Source: Desmonostoc muscorum LEGE 12446
Lineage (GTDB): Bacteria > Cyanobacteriota > Cyanobacteriia > Cyanobacteriales > Nostocaceae
Length of the DNA: 64,000 nucleotides
Direction: 5' to 3'
Assembly (NCBI RefSeq): GCF_015207005.2
Contig: NZ_JADEXS020000001.1
Location: forward strand, 496,001-560,000
Translations under genes and position numbers: made by a program
The notes under the pieces: model-generated
The model's input: the letters and a program-made list of their open reading frames with translations, nothing else
Told to the model about the DNA's origin: nothing
The model's database searches: none
In this document: positions 1 through 8,018 of the stretch, in pieces
Numbering within the stretch: position 1 is the stretch's first letter
Layout of the letters: the number at the start of each line of letters is the position of its first letter

Positions 1-79
1 AAAACCCTAGCTTCCTTTGTAGTCCAAAACGGACAACCAGGAGCGTATCGAAGTTAACACCCGGCTTTGCTGACGCAAA

Positions 80-122
80 ACCTCCCCTCCCCTTTCCAAG
101 GGGAGGGGATTGAGGGGTGGGG
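80..122. repeat. G/C-rich palindromic intergenic repeat
   Basis: An 11-bp perfect stem, CCCCTCCCCTT at 84-94 pairing with AAGGGGAGGGG at 98-108, with a 3-base loop. It is followed by a G-rich tail (GAGGGGTGGGG). It looks like a dispersed cyanobacterial intergenic palindrome and not a Rho-independent terminator, because no T tract follows. Confidence 0.7.
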
Positions 123-169
123 TAGAACGTTTGTGGGACAACTGTTTGAGCTTAAGTTGACACCCATAA

Positions 170-217
170 CAGATGTGCGCCCCTACCCTGTACCTCATTC
201 AAATTAAAATCGTATAA
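170..217. mobile_element. Right-end remnant of the 95-bp MITE family
   Basis: The stretch contains TGTGCGCCCCTAC followed by CATTCAAATTAAAATCG and TATA. This matches the right half of the intact elements at 34271-34365 and 50219-50314. The left half and its terminal repeat are missing here, so it is a decayed copy. Confidence 0.5.
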
Positions 218-269
218 AAAGGTGGGAACGTATAAAGCCTGCGGTAGGCGCTGGGGTTTGAAAACATAA

Positions 270-301
270 CCCACTCCCTACTCCCTACTCCCCACTCCCC
301 A
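270..301. repeat. Heptamer tandem repeat (CTACTCC/CCACTCC)
   Basis: Consecutive 7-mers CCACTCC, CTACTCC, CTACTCC, CCACTCC run up to the stop codon of the kinase gene at 304. This is the short tandemly repeated repetitive (STRR) type known from heterocystous cyanobacteria. Related runs occur at 2353-2395 and 5170-5220. Confidence 0.7.
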
Positions 302-303
302 AT

Positions 304-1674
304 TCAAGAAAGTAAACGTTGCTGAAATTGCAAAGCTTTTTGAGTATCGGGAATTTGTGAGGCTAAAATTTTCACCAGTTCTGCACGAGAAATTTTTCCA
401 GAAGACTTAAGAGCTTTTTGGACTAGAAACTTAGCTATTGGGCCAATTAAATCAGCTAACTCACGTTCGCACTTTTCCACAAATTCCTTGCTGATGAATT
501 CAGATTCTTGGTTTGGGAAATTATTTGAGTTAATTGTAGAGCGATCGGATTTAACAGTCAATTCCTGGAGTAGAGTAGGTTTCTCTAATATAAATATTGT
601 TTTCTTCCTAAAATCAATTTGTTGATTTCCTCGAAGATGAAGTGCCAATTGACTAATTAATTCTTCGCAGTTGGGCGCTGACGCTGCAACTTGTTGTAGT
701 AATCTTGGGGCAACAGGACCGACAAATTCCAAGAGAATTTTTTCTAGGCGTTTGTAATTTTCTGGAGAGAGAATCGAAGCAGACGAATATCCAATTGAAG
801 TTTGTTGAGGAAGTGAAGCTTGAGGCGGTTGTGTAAAAGATGCTTCTACTCTAGTATCGAGATGGTTAAGCGTCCGTAGAACTTCAGCGGCAGATTGATA
901 GCGCTGTTTAAAATGGTGTAGCACCATCTTAGATAGCACAGATGCCAACTCAGAACTGACCTTAGCGTGATGCTGCCAAGAAATTTCTCCTGTATCTGGG
1001 TCTTCCTCAAAGCTTATGGGATGTAAACCTGTCAGCGCTTGGATAGCAATAATGCCCAAGGAATAAATATCACTGTTGGGGCGGGGCTTACCTTGCCCCT
1101 GTTCTGTAGACATGTATCCTGGAGTGCCAATAATAATGCTAGCCCCGGTGTGCCCTGGAACTGTAAGCAATTGAGTTTGCATTTGCTTGACTGCGCCAAA
1201 GTCAATCAGCACTAACTTACCGTCTTGTTGCCGCCTAATTATATTGTCCGGCTTGATATCTCGATGAATAACGTTGTGGCTGTGAATAAATTGCAGAATA
1301 CCCAATATTTGTTGGAGGAGTTCAATGACTCGATTTTCTGTCCAACGTTCATTGGGAGTCAGTTCTGCTTTGAGAGTATGCCCTTCAATGAAATCTTGCA
1401 CCAAGAAAAACTCTTGGTTGTGTTCAAAATAGGCTAAAAGCCGAGGGATTTGGTCATGGTTTCCCAGTTGTTCTAGTGTTTCTGCCTCACTGCTAAATAG
1501 CCGTCTGGCAGTTTCGAGAAATTCGGGGCTACGAGTGACAGGCTTAAGGTGTTTGACTACGCATTTCGGGAAACCTGGTCGGTGGGTGTCTTGGGCAATG
1601 TAGGTTTGACCGAACCCTCCTCCACCTAAAACTTGAAGGACTTGGTAACGTCCGTCTAATAACTGTCCTAACAT
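304..1674 (-). CDS. Serine/threonine protein kinase (Hanks type)
   Basis: A 456-residue protein with a complete eukaryotic-type kinase domain (about residues 8-275). Visible motifs are the glycine-rich loop GGGGFGQTY (17-25), the VAIK-type lysine in VVKHLKP (Lys41), the catalytic loop HRDIKPDN (137-144), the DFG metal-binding motif near 158-160, and GTPGYMSTEQ in the activation segment. A Gln/Ser/Pro-rich linker near 280-300 leads to a C-terminal region of about 150 residues that I cannot assign. There is no transmembrane segment, so a cytoplasmic signalling kinase is likely. It is monocistronic as far as I can see, with a heptamer repeat at its 3' end. The substrate is unknown. Confidence 0.93.
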   Translation of the reverse strand: MLGQLLDGRYQVLQVLGGGGFGQTYIAQDTHRPGFPKCVVKHLKPVTRSPEFLETARRLFSSEAETLEQLGNHDQIPRLLAYFEHNQEFFLVQDFIEGHTLKAELTPNERWTENRVIELLQQILGILQFIHSHNVIHRDIKPDNIIRRQQDGKLVLIDFGAVKQMQTQLLTVPGHTGASIIIGTPGYMSTEQGQGKPRPNSDIYSLGIIAIQALTGLHPISFEEDPDTGEISWQHHAKVSSELASVLSKMVLHHFKQRYQSAAEVLRTLNHLDTRVEASFTQPPQASLPQQTSIGYSSASILSPENYKRLEKILLEFVGPVAPRLLQQVAASAPNCEELISQLALHLRGNQQIDFRKKTIFILEKPTLLQELTVKSDRSTINSNNFPNQESEFISKEFVEKCERELADLIGPIAKFLVQKALKSSGKISRAELVKILASQIPDTQKALQFQQRLLS

Positions 1675-1834
1675 TGTGTCACTTGCCTAAGTCCTCAAAT
1701 TCATCTTGGCACAAGTACCAGCTTTGGCAAGGTCTGTTGAGAAAGAAAATGGGTAGTGCTGAAATTCCAAAGTTTTTTGAGGATGTTACTACAAGTTCAT
1801 GACTCCCTAAACTCCAGATCGGCTTGCCACTATA

Positions 1835-2158
1835 TTATTGTTGAAGCTTTAATTTCTGAGAAATTTGCACTGTCCCAATTTTTGAAGTACTTGCTTCTTG
1901 AGAAGCTATGGTAAATTTTCCTTGTGCAGTTTTATTTACAAAGTAGGTGATTCCCCTAAAGCTCAATTGATAGGTTACTGGTGCTAGAGGAACTTCCACC
2001 GATTTTGAATTGGGATCAACAAGATAACTAACGCCACGGTACATTAAATTATAAGCTGACCCAATTTGAGGAACTGGTTGAAAGGGCTGTTCTGTTTTTT
2101 TGCTGCCAACTTGGCTTGGGTCATATTCATAACTCAGACCACGATAATAAAGTTTCAT
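1835..2158 (-). CDS. DUF4278 domain protein
   Basis: A 107-residue protein built from three copies of a short module with the pattern Y-R-G-x-x-Y (YYRGLSYEYDP, YRGVSYLVDP, FRGITYFVN). This is the hallmark of the small cyanobacterial DUF4278 family. It has no signal peptide or membrane helix. The function of the family is not established. The start is the first ATG and is preceded by an AGGAGGCAAAA-type site (GGAGG about 6 bases upstream on the minus strand), which supports it. Confidence 0.85.
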   Translation of the reverse strand: MKLYYRGLSYEYDPSQVGSKKTEQPFQPVPQIGSAYNLMYRGVSYLVDPNSKSVEVPLAPVTYQLSFRGITYFVNKTAQGKFTIASQEASTSKIGTVQISQKLKLQQ

Positions 2159-2458
2159 AATTTTTGCCTCCTGAATAACTGTTGTTCAACAATGTCAATG
2201 AACTATCAGAGGTTAATTGGAGAGTTATGCAAACTTTTTCAGGAACTGGTTAAAGGATTAGCCGTCTAGGGTGAAGAGTCATTGGGCGTTAGGTATGGGG
2301 CACAAAAGGCAAAGGGGCAAAGGGAAAAGATTGCACCAACTTCTCCTCTGCCTCCCTATTCCCTACTCCCCACTCCCCATCTCCCGTATGCTTACCCTTT
2401 TCATTCTGGGGTAACGTGGTTAACAATGGGTTGAATGTTTTTGAAATGATTCAACCTT
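2159..2458. other. Intergenic region with heptamer repeat, between divergent genes
   Basis: This 300-bp spacer separates the DUF4278 gene (leftward) from the small gene at 2459 (rightward), so it must hold both promoters. Its middle contains purine-rich GGCAAAGGGGCAAAGGG and then a CTATTCC/CTACTCC/CCACTCC heptamer run at 2353-2395. I see no convincing promoter box or additional gene. Confidence 0.6.
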
Positions 2459-2713
2459 ATGCCTAGAACTCCAAATGAATACGCCGTACACCTCCTACTG
2501 GAAAACGGTCATCGGGAAGAAGTACGTTTTCCTACTATTCAAGAGTTTCAGAAGTGGTATAGTGGCGAACTTGTGCCAAAGTCTGCTTCTAGTGACTTTA
2601 TTAGCGTCCCGATCAAGAATATTCAGGGGGAGTATATGGTAGTACGCCCTTCTCGAATCGTGGCAATCCGGGTAGAACCCGTTTTTAGTTCCAGCGTTGA
2701 AAGATTCAACTAA
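2459..2713 (+). CDS. Small conserved hypothetical protein upstream of mltA
   Basis: An 84-residue protein, soluble and mixed alpha/beta by composition, with no motif I recognise. The ATG is preceded by an AT-rich leader without a strong Shine-Dalgarno site. Its stop codon (2711-2713) is immediately followed by the ATG of mltA, so the two genes are almost certainly cotranscribed and translationally coupled. A role linked to cell-wall turnover would be inference from position only. Confidence 0.75.
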   Translation: MPRTPNEYAVHLLLENGHREEVRFPTIQEFQKWYSGELVPKSASSDFISVPIKNIQGEYMVVRPSRIVAIRVEPVFSSSVERFN

Positions 2714-3976
2714 ATGATGAGAAAAACCCTTGCTTTGCTTTCCCTAAGTCTGGGAATTGCCTTTGTAAATCCTCTTTTGTCGTCTATTGCTCAGGTTCCT
2801 AATTTACAGCCCTTACCAATACCGACTACTCCCGATCTCTCGCCTGTACCAATACCAATCACTCCTGAGGTAACGCCACCGCTAAAACCAGTTGCCATTG
2901 GAACCGATTGTACGCTGCGGCAGAGTTGCTTGGGTTGGGATGACCAAATTTGGGGTCAAAGGGGTAAAACAGGCGATCGCCAAGCTTTATTGGCTTCTAT
3001 TGACAACAGTTTGCGTTACTTAGCAAAGAATGAAGCGATCGCAGCATATCAAAATTATCCCATCAAGGAAATTACGCTCGATCGCGTCCGGAGGAGTTTA
3101 CTACGTTTTCGCCAACTAGTTGTCAGTTCTAAGTCACCAGCACAATTACAAGCTGCTGTCCGGCGAGAGTTTGTTTTTTACCAGTCTGTGGGCAACGATG
3201 GCAAGGGTACTGTTAAATTCACAGCTTACTATGAACCTGTTTACACCGCTAGCCGTGTCAGGACTGCAACATATAAATATCCCCTTTATCGGCTACCACC
3301 TAATTTCAACCAATGGGCGAAACCTCATCCAAAACGAATTGATTTGGAAGGCAAGGATGGTTTACAAGGAAATAAGAGCCAGTTACGCGGTTTAGAAATT
3401 CTTTGGTTTCGCGATCGCCTAGATGCATATATGATACATATCCAAGGTTCTGCCCAAATTAAATTAACTAATGGCAAAACAACGTCTGTTGGCTATGCGG
3501 GTGGAACCGATTACCCTTGGACTAGTATCGGCAAAGAACTAGCAAAAGATGGCAAACTGCCCCTAGAAGGATTAACAATGCCACGTTTGATTAGTTACTT
3601 CCGGCAAAAACCCCAGGAGTTGAATAATTATCTGCCACGCTGGGAAAGATTTATTTTCTTCCAGGAAACAAACGGTAGACCAGCTACCGGTAGTATTCAT
3701 GTGCCAGTAACAGCAGAACGTTCCATTGCCACAGATAAGTCTCTCATGCCTCCGGGAGCGCTAGCCCTAATTTATAACTCATTTCCCTATCCCGCCAGTG
3801 GTGGCAAACTCGAAAGACGTGCTGTCAGCCGCTTTGTCCTTGATCAGGATACAGGAAGCGCCATCAAAGGACCGGGACGAGTAGATTATTTTATGGGATC
3901 TGGAAAATTAGCAGGCGATCGCGCTGGCATCACAGGCGGTAATGGTTCACTATATTATTTATTGCTCAAGGAATAG
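2714..3976 (+). CDS. mltA: Membrane-bound lytic murein transglycosylase A
   Basis: A 420-residue MltA-family protein. The N-terminus (MMRKTLALLSLSLGIAF...) is a signal peptide. A Pro-rich linker (about 25-60) leads to the MltA barrel with YEPVYTASR near 176 and GSAQIKL and GYAGGTDYPWTSIGK near 245-270. The C-terminal 3D domain has the Asp-rich DQDTGSAIKGPGRVDYF signature that carries the catalytic aspartate in the family. It should cleave peptidoglycan glycan strands to 1,6-anhydromuropeptides in the periplasm. The start abuts the stop of the preceding small gene. A second ATG three bases downstream is an equally possible start. Confidence 0.93.
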   Translation: MMRKTLALLSLSLGIAFVNPLLSSIAQVPNLQPLPIPTTPDLSPVPIPITPEVTPPLKPVAIGTDCTLRQSCLGWDDQIWGQRGKTGDRQALLASIDNSLRYLAKNEAIAAYQNYPIKEITLDRVRRSLLRFRQLVVSSKSPAQLQAAVRREFVFYQSVGNDGKGTVKFTAYYEPVYTASRVRTATYKYPLYRLPPNFNQWAKPHPKRIDLEGKDGLQGNKSQLRGLEILWFRDRLDAYMIHIQGSAQIKLTNGKTTSVGYAGGTDYPWTSIGKELAKDGKLPLEGLTMPRLISYFRQKPQELNNYLPRWERFIFFQETNGRPATGSIHVPVTAERSIATDKSLMPPGALALIYNSFPYPASGGKLERRAVSRFVLDQDTGSAIKGPGRVDYFMGSGKLAGDRAGITGGNGSLYYLLLKE

Positions 3977-3982
3977 GTATTG

Positions 3983-4052
3983 AGGACTAGGGACTAGGGA
4001 TTGGGGAAGAGTTTTCCCAGTACCCAATCCCCAATCCCCAATCCCCAATCAC
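3983..4052. terminator. Inverted heptamer repeat between convergent genes
   Basis: GGACTAGGGACTAGGGATTGGGG on one side and CCCAATCCCCAATCCCC on the other flank a short GTTTT-containing centre, so transcripts from either side can fold a long GC-rich hairpin. It lies exactly between convergent mltA and the DUF5895-like gene. It is therefore a plausible bidirectional terminator built from heptamer repeats. Confidence 0.5.
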
Positions 4053-4055
4053 CAC

Positions 4056-4925
4056 TTAATACGGCGGATAAGCAAAATCATCTTCATCGGCATACACGTA
4101 AGAACTAGAAACCCCTGCCATTGCCATTTTCGGTGTTTCTGATTTGACAGGTTCCTTGCCAAATTCTTTGTATTCTTCAAAAGTTTTGCAGATAATTGCA
4201 GACTCCAAAGAATCGGAAGCAATTAAAAATTGTGTTAAAGTTCCTACCGTCGGATGTTTGTAATCCACAGTTGAAGCTACCAGAACTGTATTTGGTTCAA
4301 TGCCTCTTTCTTCACACTCAATTATCGGGCAAAAAATCCCGTGAGCGTGGAACAAAGGGCCTTTTGGTGTCAAAGGTTGCTTGCGGTAGACAGCATAAGC
4401 CTTTTCTAGTTCAGCAACGAATCCACTAACTACTTTCCCTTGTTGGAATTCGCAGTAAGTTTTGCTGAAACTCGCTCCGGCTGCACCATTAAGTGTTAGT
4501 TGTAGTGGTGATTGATGTAAAAACTTTTTATTCTCTCCCACTATAAAAATTAAATAACGAGTAAAGGTTTTAAATTTAAGTTTGTCTGCTAAAAAAGCAT
4601 CATAATTCTCTTTGAGTGTACCCAGTTTCAGACCAGTTTCCCGGTCTTTGACAGACAATGGCCCGCGACGGACTATAACCAAGCGTGGAGTCGTGCTAAT
4701 AAAGACCGTTTCCACTCCAGAGCTAAATTCATGCTCTACCTGCTGCCAATTTTCATCTGGCACAAAGCCCACAGCATTGGCATTGTCGAGTTTCAGCGCC
4801 AAACCGTGGGATTGTATCCCATCTGTGCCATACCGAGGATTAATCATCTGACACCAGGGGATGACTTGAGAAGGCGGTGCATTGAATTTCTCGTCTTCAA
4901 AGTCGAAATTAGCAGATGCTTTCAT
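4056..4925 (-). CDS. DUF5895-like conserved cyanobacterial protein
   Basis: A 289-residue protein without signal peptide or membrane segments. The N-terminal part (about 15-130) resembles proteins annotated as DUF5895, and the C-terminal 40 residues are low complexity and acidic (YVYADEDDFAYPPY). It has several conserved-looking aromatic and Cys residues (FCPIIECEERG near 200), but no catalytic motif I can name. Function unknown; the family name is from memory of similar proteins and should be treated as tentative. The gene is convergent with mltA. Confidence 0.7.
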   Translation of the reverse strand: MKASANFDFEDEKFNAPPSQVIPWCQMINPRYGTDGIQSHGLALKLDNANAVGFVPDENWQQVEHEFSSGVETVFISTTPRLVIVRRGPLSVKDRETGLKLGTLKENYDAFLADKLKFKTFTRYLIFIVGENKKFLHQSPLQLTLNGAAGASFSKTYCEFQQGKVVSGFVAELEKAYAVYRKQPLTPKGPLFHAHGIFCPIIECEERGIEPNTVLVASTVDYKHPTVGTLTQFLIASDSLESAIICKTFEEYKEFGKEPVKSETPKMAMAGVSSSYVYADEDDFAYPPY

Positions 4926-5169
4926 CGTTTTAGGCTATCAAAGTGTTTTCTTGAACAAGTTTATCGGCACTGAGTTGATCCTGAACAGCCAGTTATGTAC
5001 TCTTCCAAAATCTGGAAAAAATTGCGTTGCGGTGAGTTCATCACTATGGAGGTATTTTCCACCGCAAGAGACTGCCGAACTTAGCATCAAACTGCCATAG
5101 TAGTTTTTCCAGAGTAAGGCAGAATCAATCTATGTTGCAATCTCTGTTTCGTTTTTTAACAACATATTC

Positions 5170-5220
5170 TCCCTTATCCCCCTCACTCCCCCACTCCCTA
5201 CTCCCTACTCCCCACTCCCC
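5170..5220. repeat. Heptamer tandem repeat (CTACTCC/CCACTCC)
   Basis: A run of CCACTCC, CTACTCC, CTACTCC, CCACTCC and CCAAACT units. It overlaps the stop codon and last residues of the HAD hydrolase gene (stop at 5205), so the repeat supplies the C-terminal codons, much as at the kinase gene near 304. Confidence 0.65.
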
Positions 5221-5909
5221 AAACTCAAAGCAGCGAGGATCTTCAAATCAGGGACTTCTAAATCAGGTTGACCGACTGCTGATACTGTAGCACCAACTCC
5301 TTGTTGACCTGCTCGACGGTTCACCCAGACTGTTGATAGTCCTAGAGATTTAGCTGCAACGATATCGTGATAAACACTAGCAGCAACGTGTAATATCTCA
5401 TCAAGCGGTAGATTAATTCTCTCAATAGCAAGTTTGAAGTTATTTAAGGAAGGTTTGTAGCTTTTTGCCTGTTCTGCTGTGATTATTTGATCGAATTCCA
5501 CCTCCAAGTGCTTTGCCGAGAAAGCAAAGAGATCGTCATCTATATTTGATATAATTACCAGCCTAAACTTTTGCTTGAGGGTTGTAAGTGCCTCAACTGT
5601 ATCGGGAAAAGGTAGCCAATACTGAATTGAATTAGCTAGTGAATTGATCTCCTCAGCAGTTGGCTCAAAGCCAATTCGTTCACCAAATTTCTGGACTACT
5701 CTCCTCAAAACTTCTCGATACTTGATGTATTCTCCTTGTTCGAGTTCTGCTTCAAATTCACCAAAAAGTTCCAGAATTTGATTGTCATCCAAATTTTTGT
5801 TGTGTGCCAGCAGAACTGGCTTTAGCCCCCCTAAGATGCCGTTTTCCCAATCGATTAGGGTTCCATAACAATCGAAAGTTAAAGTCTTGTACTTATTCAA
5901 GTTAATCAT
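5205..5909 (-). CDS. HAD-superfamily hydrolase, haloacid dehalogenase type II-like
   Basis: From ATG 5909 this is a 234-residue protein starting MINLNKYKTLTFDCYGT. Motif I is TFDCYGTLID with Asp nucleophile, motif II is VIISNIDDD near residue 120, the motif III lysine is in AKSYKPS near 150, and the last part has acidic residues compatible with motif IV. A cap region lies between motifs I and II. This order fits type II haloacid dehalogenases and related phosphatases; the real substrate is not predictable. The frame is open upstream to 5990, but the extra 27 residues (MAKSRCVHPLF...) look non-conserved and I reject that start. Confidence 0.85.
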   Translation of the reverse strand: MINLNKYKTLTFDCYGTLIDWENGILGGLKPVLLAHNKNLDDNQILELFGEFEAELEQGEYIKYREVLRRVVQKFGERIGFEPTAEEINSLANSIQYWLPFPDTVEALTTLKQKFRLVIISNIDDDLFAFSAKHLEVEFDQIITAEQAKSYKPSLNNFKLAIERINLPLDEILHVAASVYHDIVAAKSLGLSTVWVNRRAGQQGVGATVSAVGQPDLEVPDLKILAALSLGSGE

Positions 5910-6202
5910 GTTTTTATACTCCAGAGCTTGATTAATTGTGTTGAGTTTACACAAGCCAAAAAGCGGGTGAACGCATCTGCTTTTCGCCACATCTGTCGCT
6001 GTTAAAGTCTCTGAACATTTCTTTTATATCAAAACAGAGTTTAACTAAGTAGACAATAAAATACCAACCTGTGTGAAGACAAGTAAGTAGATAGGCACAA
6101 TAAAACTAAACTATGTAAATAAAAATGAAGTGAACTAAAACCCTTTTCCCTAGAGCTTTATGTCTGATCGTGACAATAAATATTTAGTTGAGTCTAGGTG
6201 TG

Positions 6203-6246
6203 TGAGATAATGTTACAACACACAGGAAAATCTTCCTAAAATAGTT
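6203..6246 (+). promoter_or_regulatory. Candidate extended -10 promoter for the ThDP/KAS III operon
   Basis: TG at 6203-6204, one base before GATAAT at 6206-6211, gives an extended -10 about 40 bp before the ATG at 6250. TGTGTG and CACACA flank this box, and an AGGAAAATCTTCCT palindrome lies just upstream of the start codon. These could be operator half-sites. The whole 260-bp region 5991-6249 is otherwise AT rich. Confidence 0.35.
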
Positions 6247-6249
6247 TGT

Positions 6250-8004
6250 ATGGATGCTAAATCTGACGATATAAAAGCAGATACCAGTCAAAAATTCAAC
6301 TCAACTGAACAGCAATCTCATAGCAAACCATCCAGACCTTTTTCGGTAGCAGAAGCAGTGGTTAAAATTCTGGAAGATCTGGGAGTCGAGTATGCTTTTG
6401 GTGTTTCGGGAGGAGCGATCGCGCCAGTATGGGCTGCACTACACCAAAGTTCCATCCAGGTGCTGCACTTTCGCCACGAAGCTGGAGCAGCTTTTGCAGC
6501 CACTGAGACGTACTTTGTTAGCGATCGCCCAGTTGTAGTGTTCGCTACCACAGGCCCAGGAATTACCAACGCTTTGACAGGATTGTTAGCTGCCCGTTGG
6601 GAAGGAGCTAAGGTAATTCTTGTATCAGCTTCAACCTCAGCACCACAGCGGGGACGTTGGGCTATCCAAGAAACCAGCGGATACACTATGCCTAGCGCAG
6701 GTATTTTTACTTCGGGTTCAGTATTCCATTACGCAACTACTCTTGAATCCAGCAATGAACTTCCAGAGATTTCTCGAAGGCTTGCCCTGGGACTAGCACA
6801 AAGAGGAGGATTTGTAGCCCATTTGAGTATTCCTACAAACATCCAGACAAGTTCACTAAGCATATCGTTGCCACAAGTAACTCTATCCCACAGTGCGGCA
6901 ACAGCAACCCAGGAGACAATCGCAAAATGTGTCCAGTTGCTATGTGAAGGATCTTTTGCCATGTGGGTGGGCTTCGGGGCACGCGCTGCGGCAAAAGAAA
7001 TTCGCCAGCTTGCCGAGAGGACAGGGGCTGCTGTCATGTGTTCACCACGGGGTAAGGGTATTTTTCCAGAAGACCATCCTCAGTTCATAGGTGTCACCGG
7101 CTTTGGTGGCCATGAGTCAGTTTTAAGATATATGCAGGAACAACGTCCAAGGCGCGTGCTAGTGCTGGGAACACGTCTTGGTGAATTTACCTCCTTTTGG
7201 AATCCTTTGATGATTCCTTGCCAGGGCTTTCTCCATGTTGATATTGACCCGGAGATACCGGGAACAGCATACCCATGTGCCAAAACTTTTGCCATCCAGT
7301 CCGATGTAGGTGAGTTTGTCAAGGCATTACTCAAGTATTTTCCCAATCACTCTGGGATATCAAAACCTCTGCCTGTGCCCAGAAAGCGCCATATTATTAA
7401 GCCACACGCGAGCATTCCAGTGCGACCAGAACTCCTAATGAATGTGATTCAACAAGTAATTGTTGATGGGAGCGATGCACTGGTGATGGCAGAGTCGGGT
7501 AACTCTTTCGCTTGGGTAATTCATCTGCTGCAATTTACTACACCAAATCGTTACCGCATCAGTAACGGATTTGGATCTATGGGGCATTTTGTCACAGGTG
7601 TAGTTGGTGCTGCTTTGGCACGAAATAGCAAGGCTGTTGCCATTGTCGGAGATGGTGCCATGTTGATGAACAGCGAGGTAAACACGGCTGTAAAATATCA
7701 AGTTCCTGCTGTGTGGATTGTACTCAATGATGGGCGCTACAACATCTGCCAACAAGGAATGGTCTATCTAGGGTTCAATGACGCCGATGCAACAATCCCC
7801 CAGGCAGATTTCGTCAAGATTGCTCAGGGGATGGGAGCAGAAGGTATTCGGGTTGAAAAAGAGTCCGATGTTCAGGCAGCCCTAGAAAAAGCGATCGCGG
7901 CAACAGGCCCATTTGTAGTTGACGTAATCATTGACCCCACCCAAATACCACCATCTGAGAGTCGCAATCAGAGTTTGATTTCACAAGGCGCTACAAATTA
8001 TTAA
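6250..8004 (+). CDS. Thiamine-diphosphate-dependent enzyme, acetolactate synthase-like
   Basis: A 584-residue member of the acetolactate synthase/benzoylformate decarboxylase fold. Residues about 30-200 form the PYR domain with the activating glutamate in FRHEAGAAFAA (Glu77). About 215-345 is the central domain. The PP domain holds the ThDP motif GDGAMLM...LND near 472-500. Substrate residues cannot be read, so it may make acetolactate or carry out another acyloin condensation. It is followed after 14 bp by a KAS III-like gene, which argues for specialised metabolism over branched-chain amino acid synthesis; no IlvN-type regulatory subunit is adjacent. ScyA of scytonemin synthesis belongs to the same broad family, but the other scy genes are absent. 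Confidence 0.85.
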   Translation: MDAKSDDIKADTSQKFNSTEQQSHSKPSRPFSVAEAVVKILEDLGVEYAFGVSGGAIAPVWAALHQSSIQVLHFRHEAGAAFAATETYFVSDRPVVVFATTGPGITNALTGLLAARWEGAKVILVSASTSAPQRGRWAIQETSGYTMPSAGIFTSGSVFHYATTLESSNELPEISRRLALGLAQRGGFVAHLSIPTNIQTSSLSISLPQVTLSHSAATATQETIAKCVQLLCEGSFAMWVGFGARAAAKEIRQLAERTGAAVMCSPRGKGIFPEDHPQFIGVTGFGGHESVLRYMQEQRPRRVLVLGTRLGEFTSFWNPLMIPCQGFLHVDIDPEIPGTAYPCAKTFAIQSDVGEFVKALLKYFPNHSGISKPLPVPRKRHIIKPHASIPVRPELLMNVIQQVIVDGSDALVMAESGNSFAWVIHLLQFTTPNRYRISNGFGSMGHFVTGVVGAALARNSKAVAIVGDGAMLMNSEVNTAVKYQVPAVWIVLNDGRYNICQQGMVYLGFNDADATIPQADFVKIAQGMGAEGIRVEKESDVQAALEKAIAATGPFVVDVIIDPTQIPPSESRNQSLISQGATNY

Positions 8005-8018
8005 TACTTGATTATATT

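Noticed and set aside
7..198. Minus-strand open frame of 63 codons at the left edge
   Set aside because: It runs through the GC-rich palindrome and the MITE remnant, and the product is low complexity. It looks like a repeat shadow.
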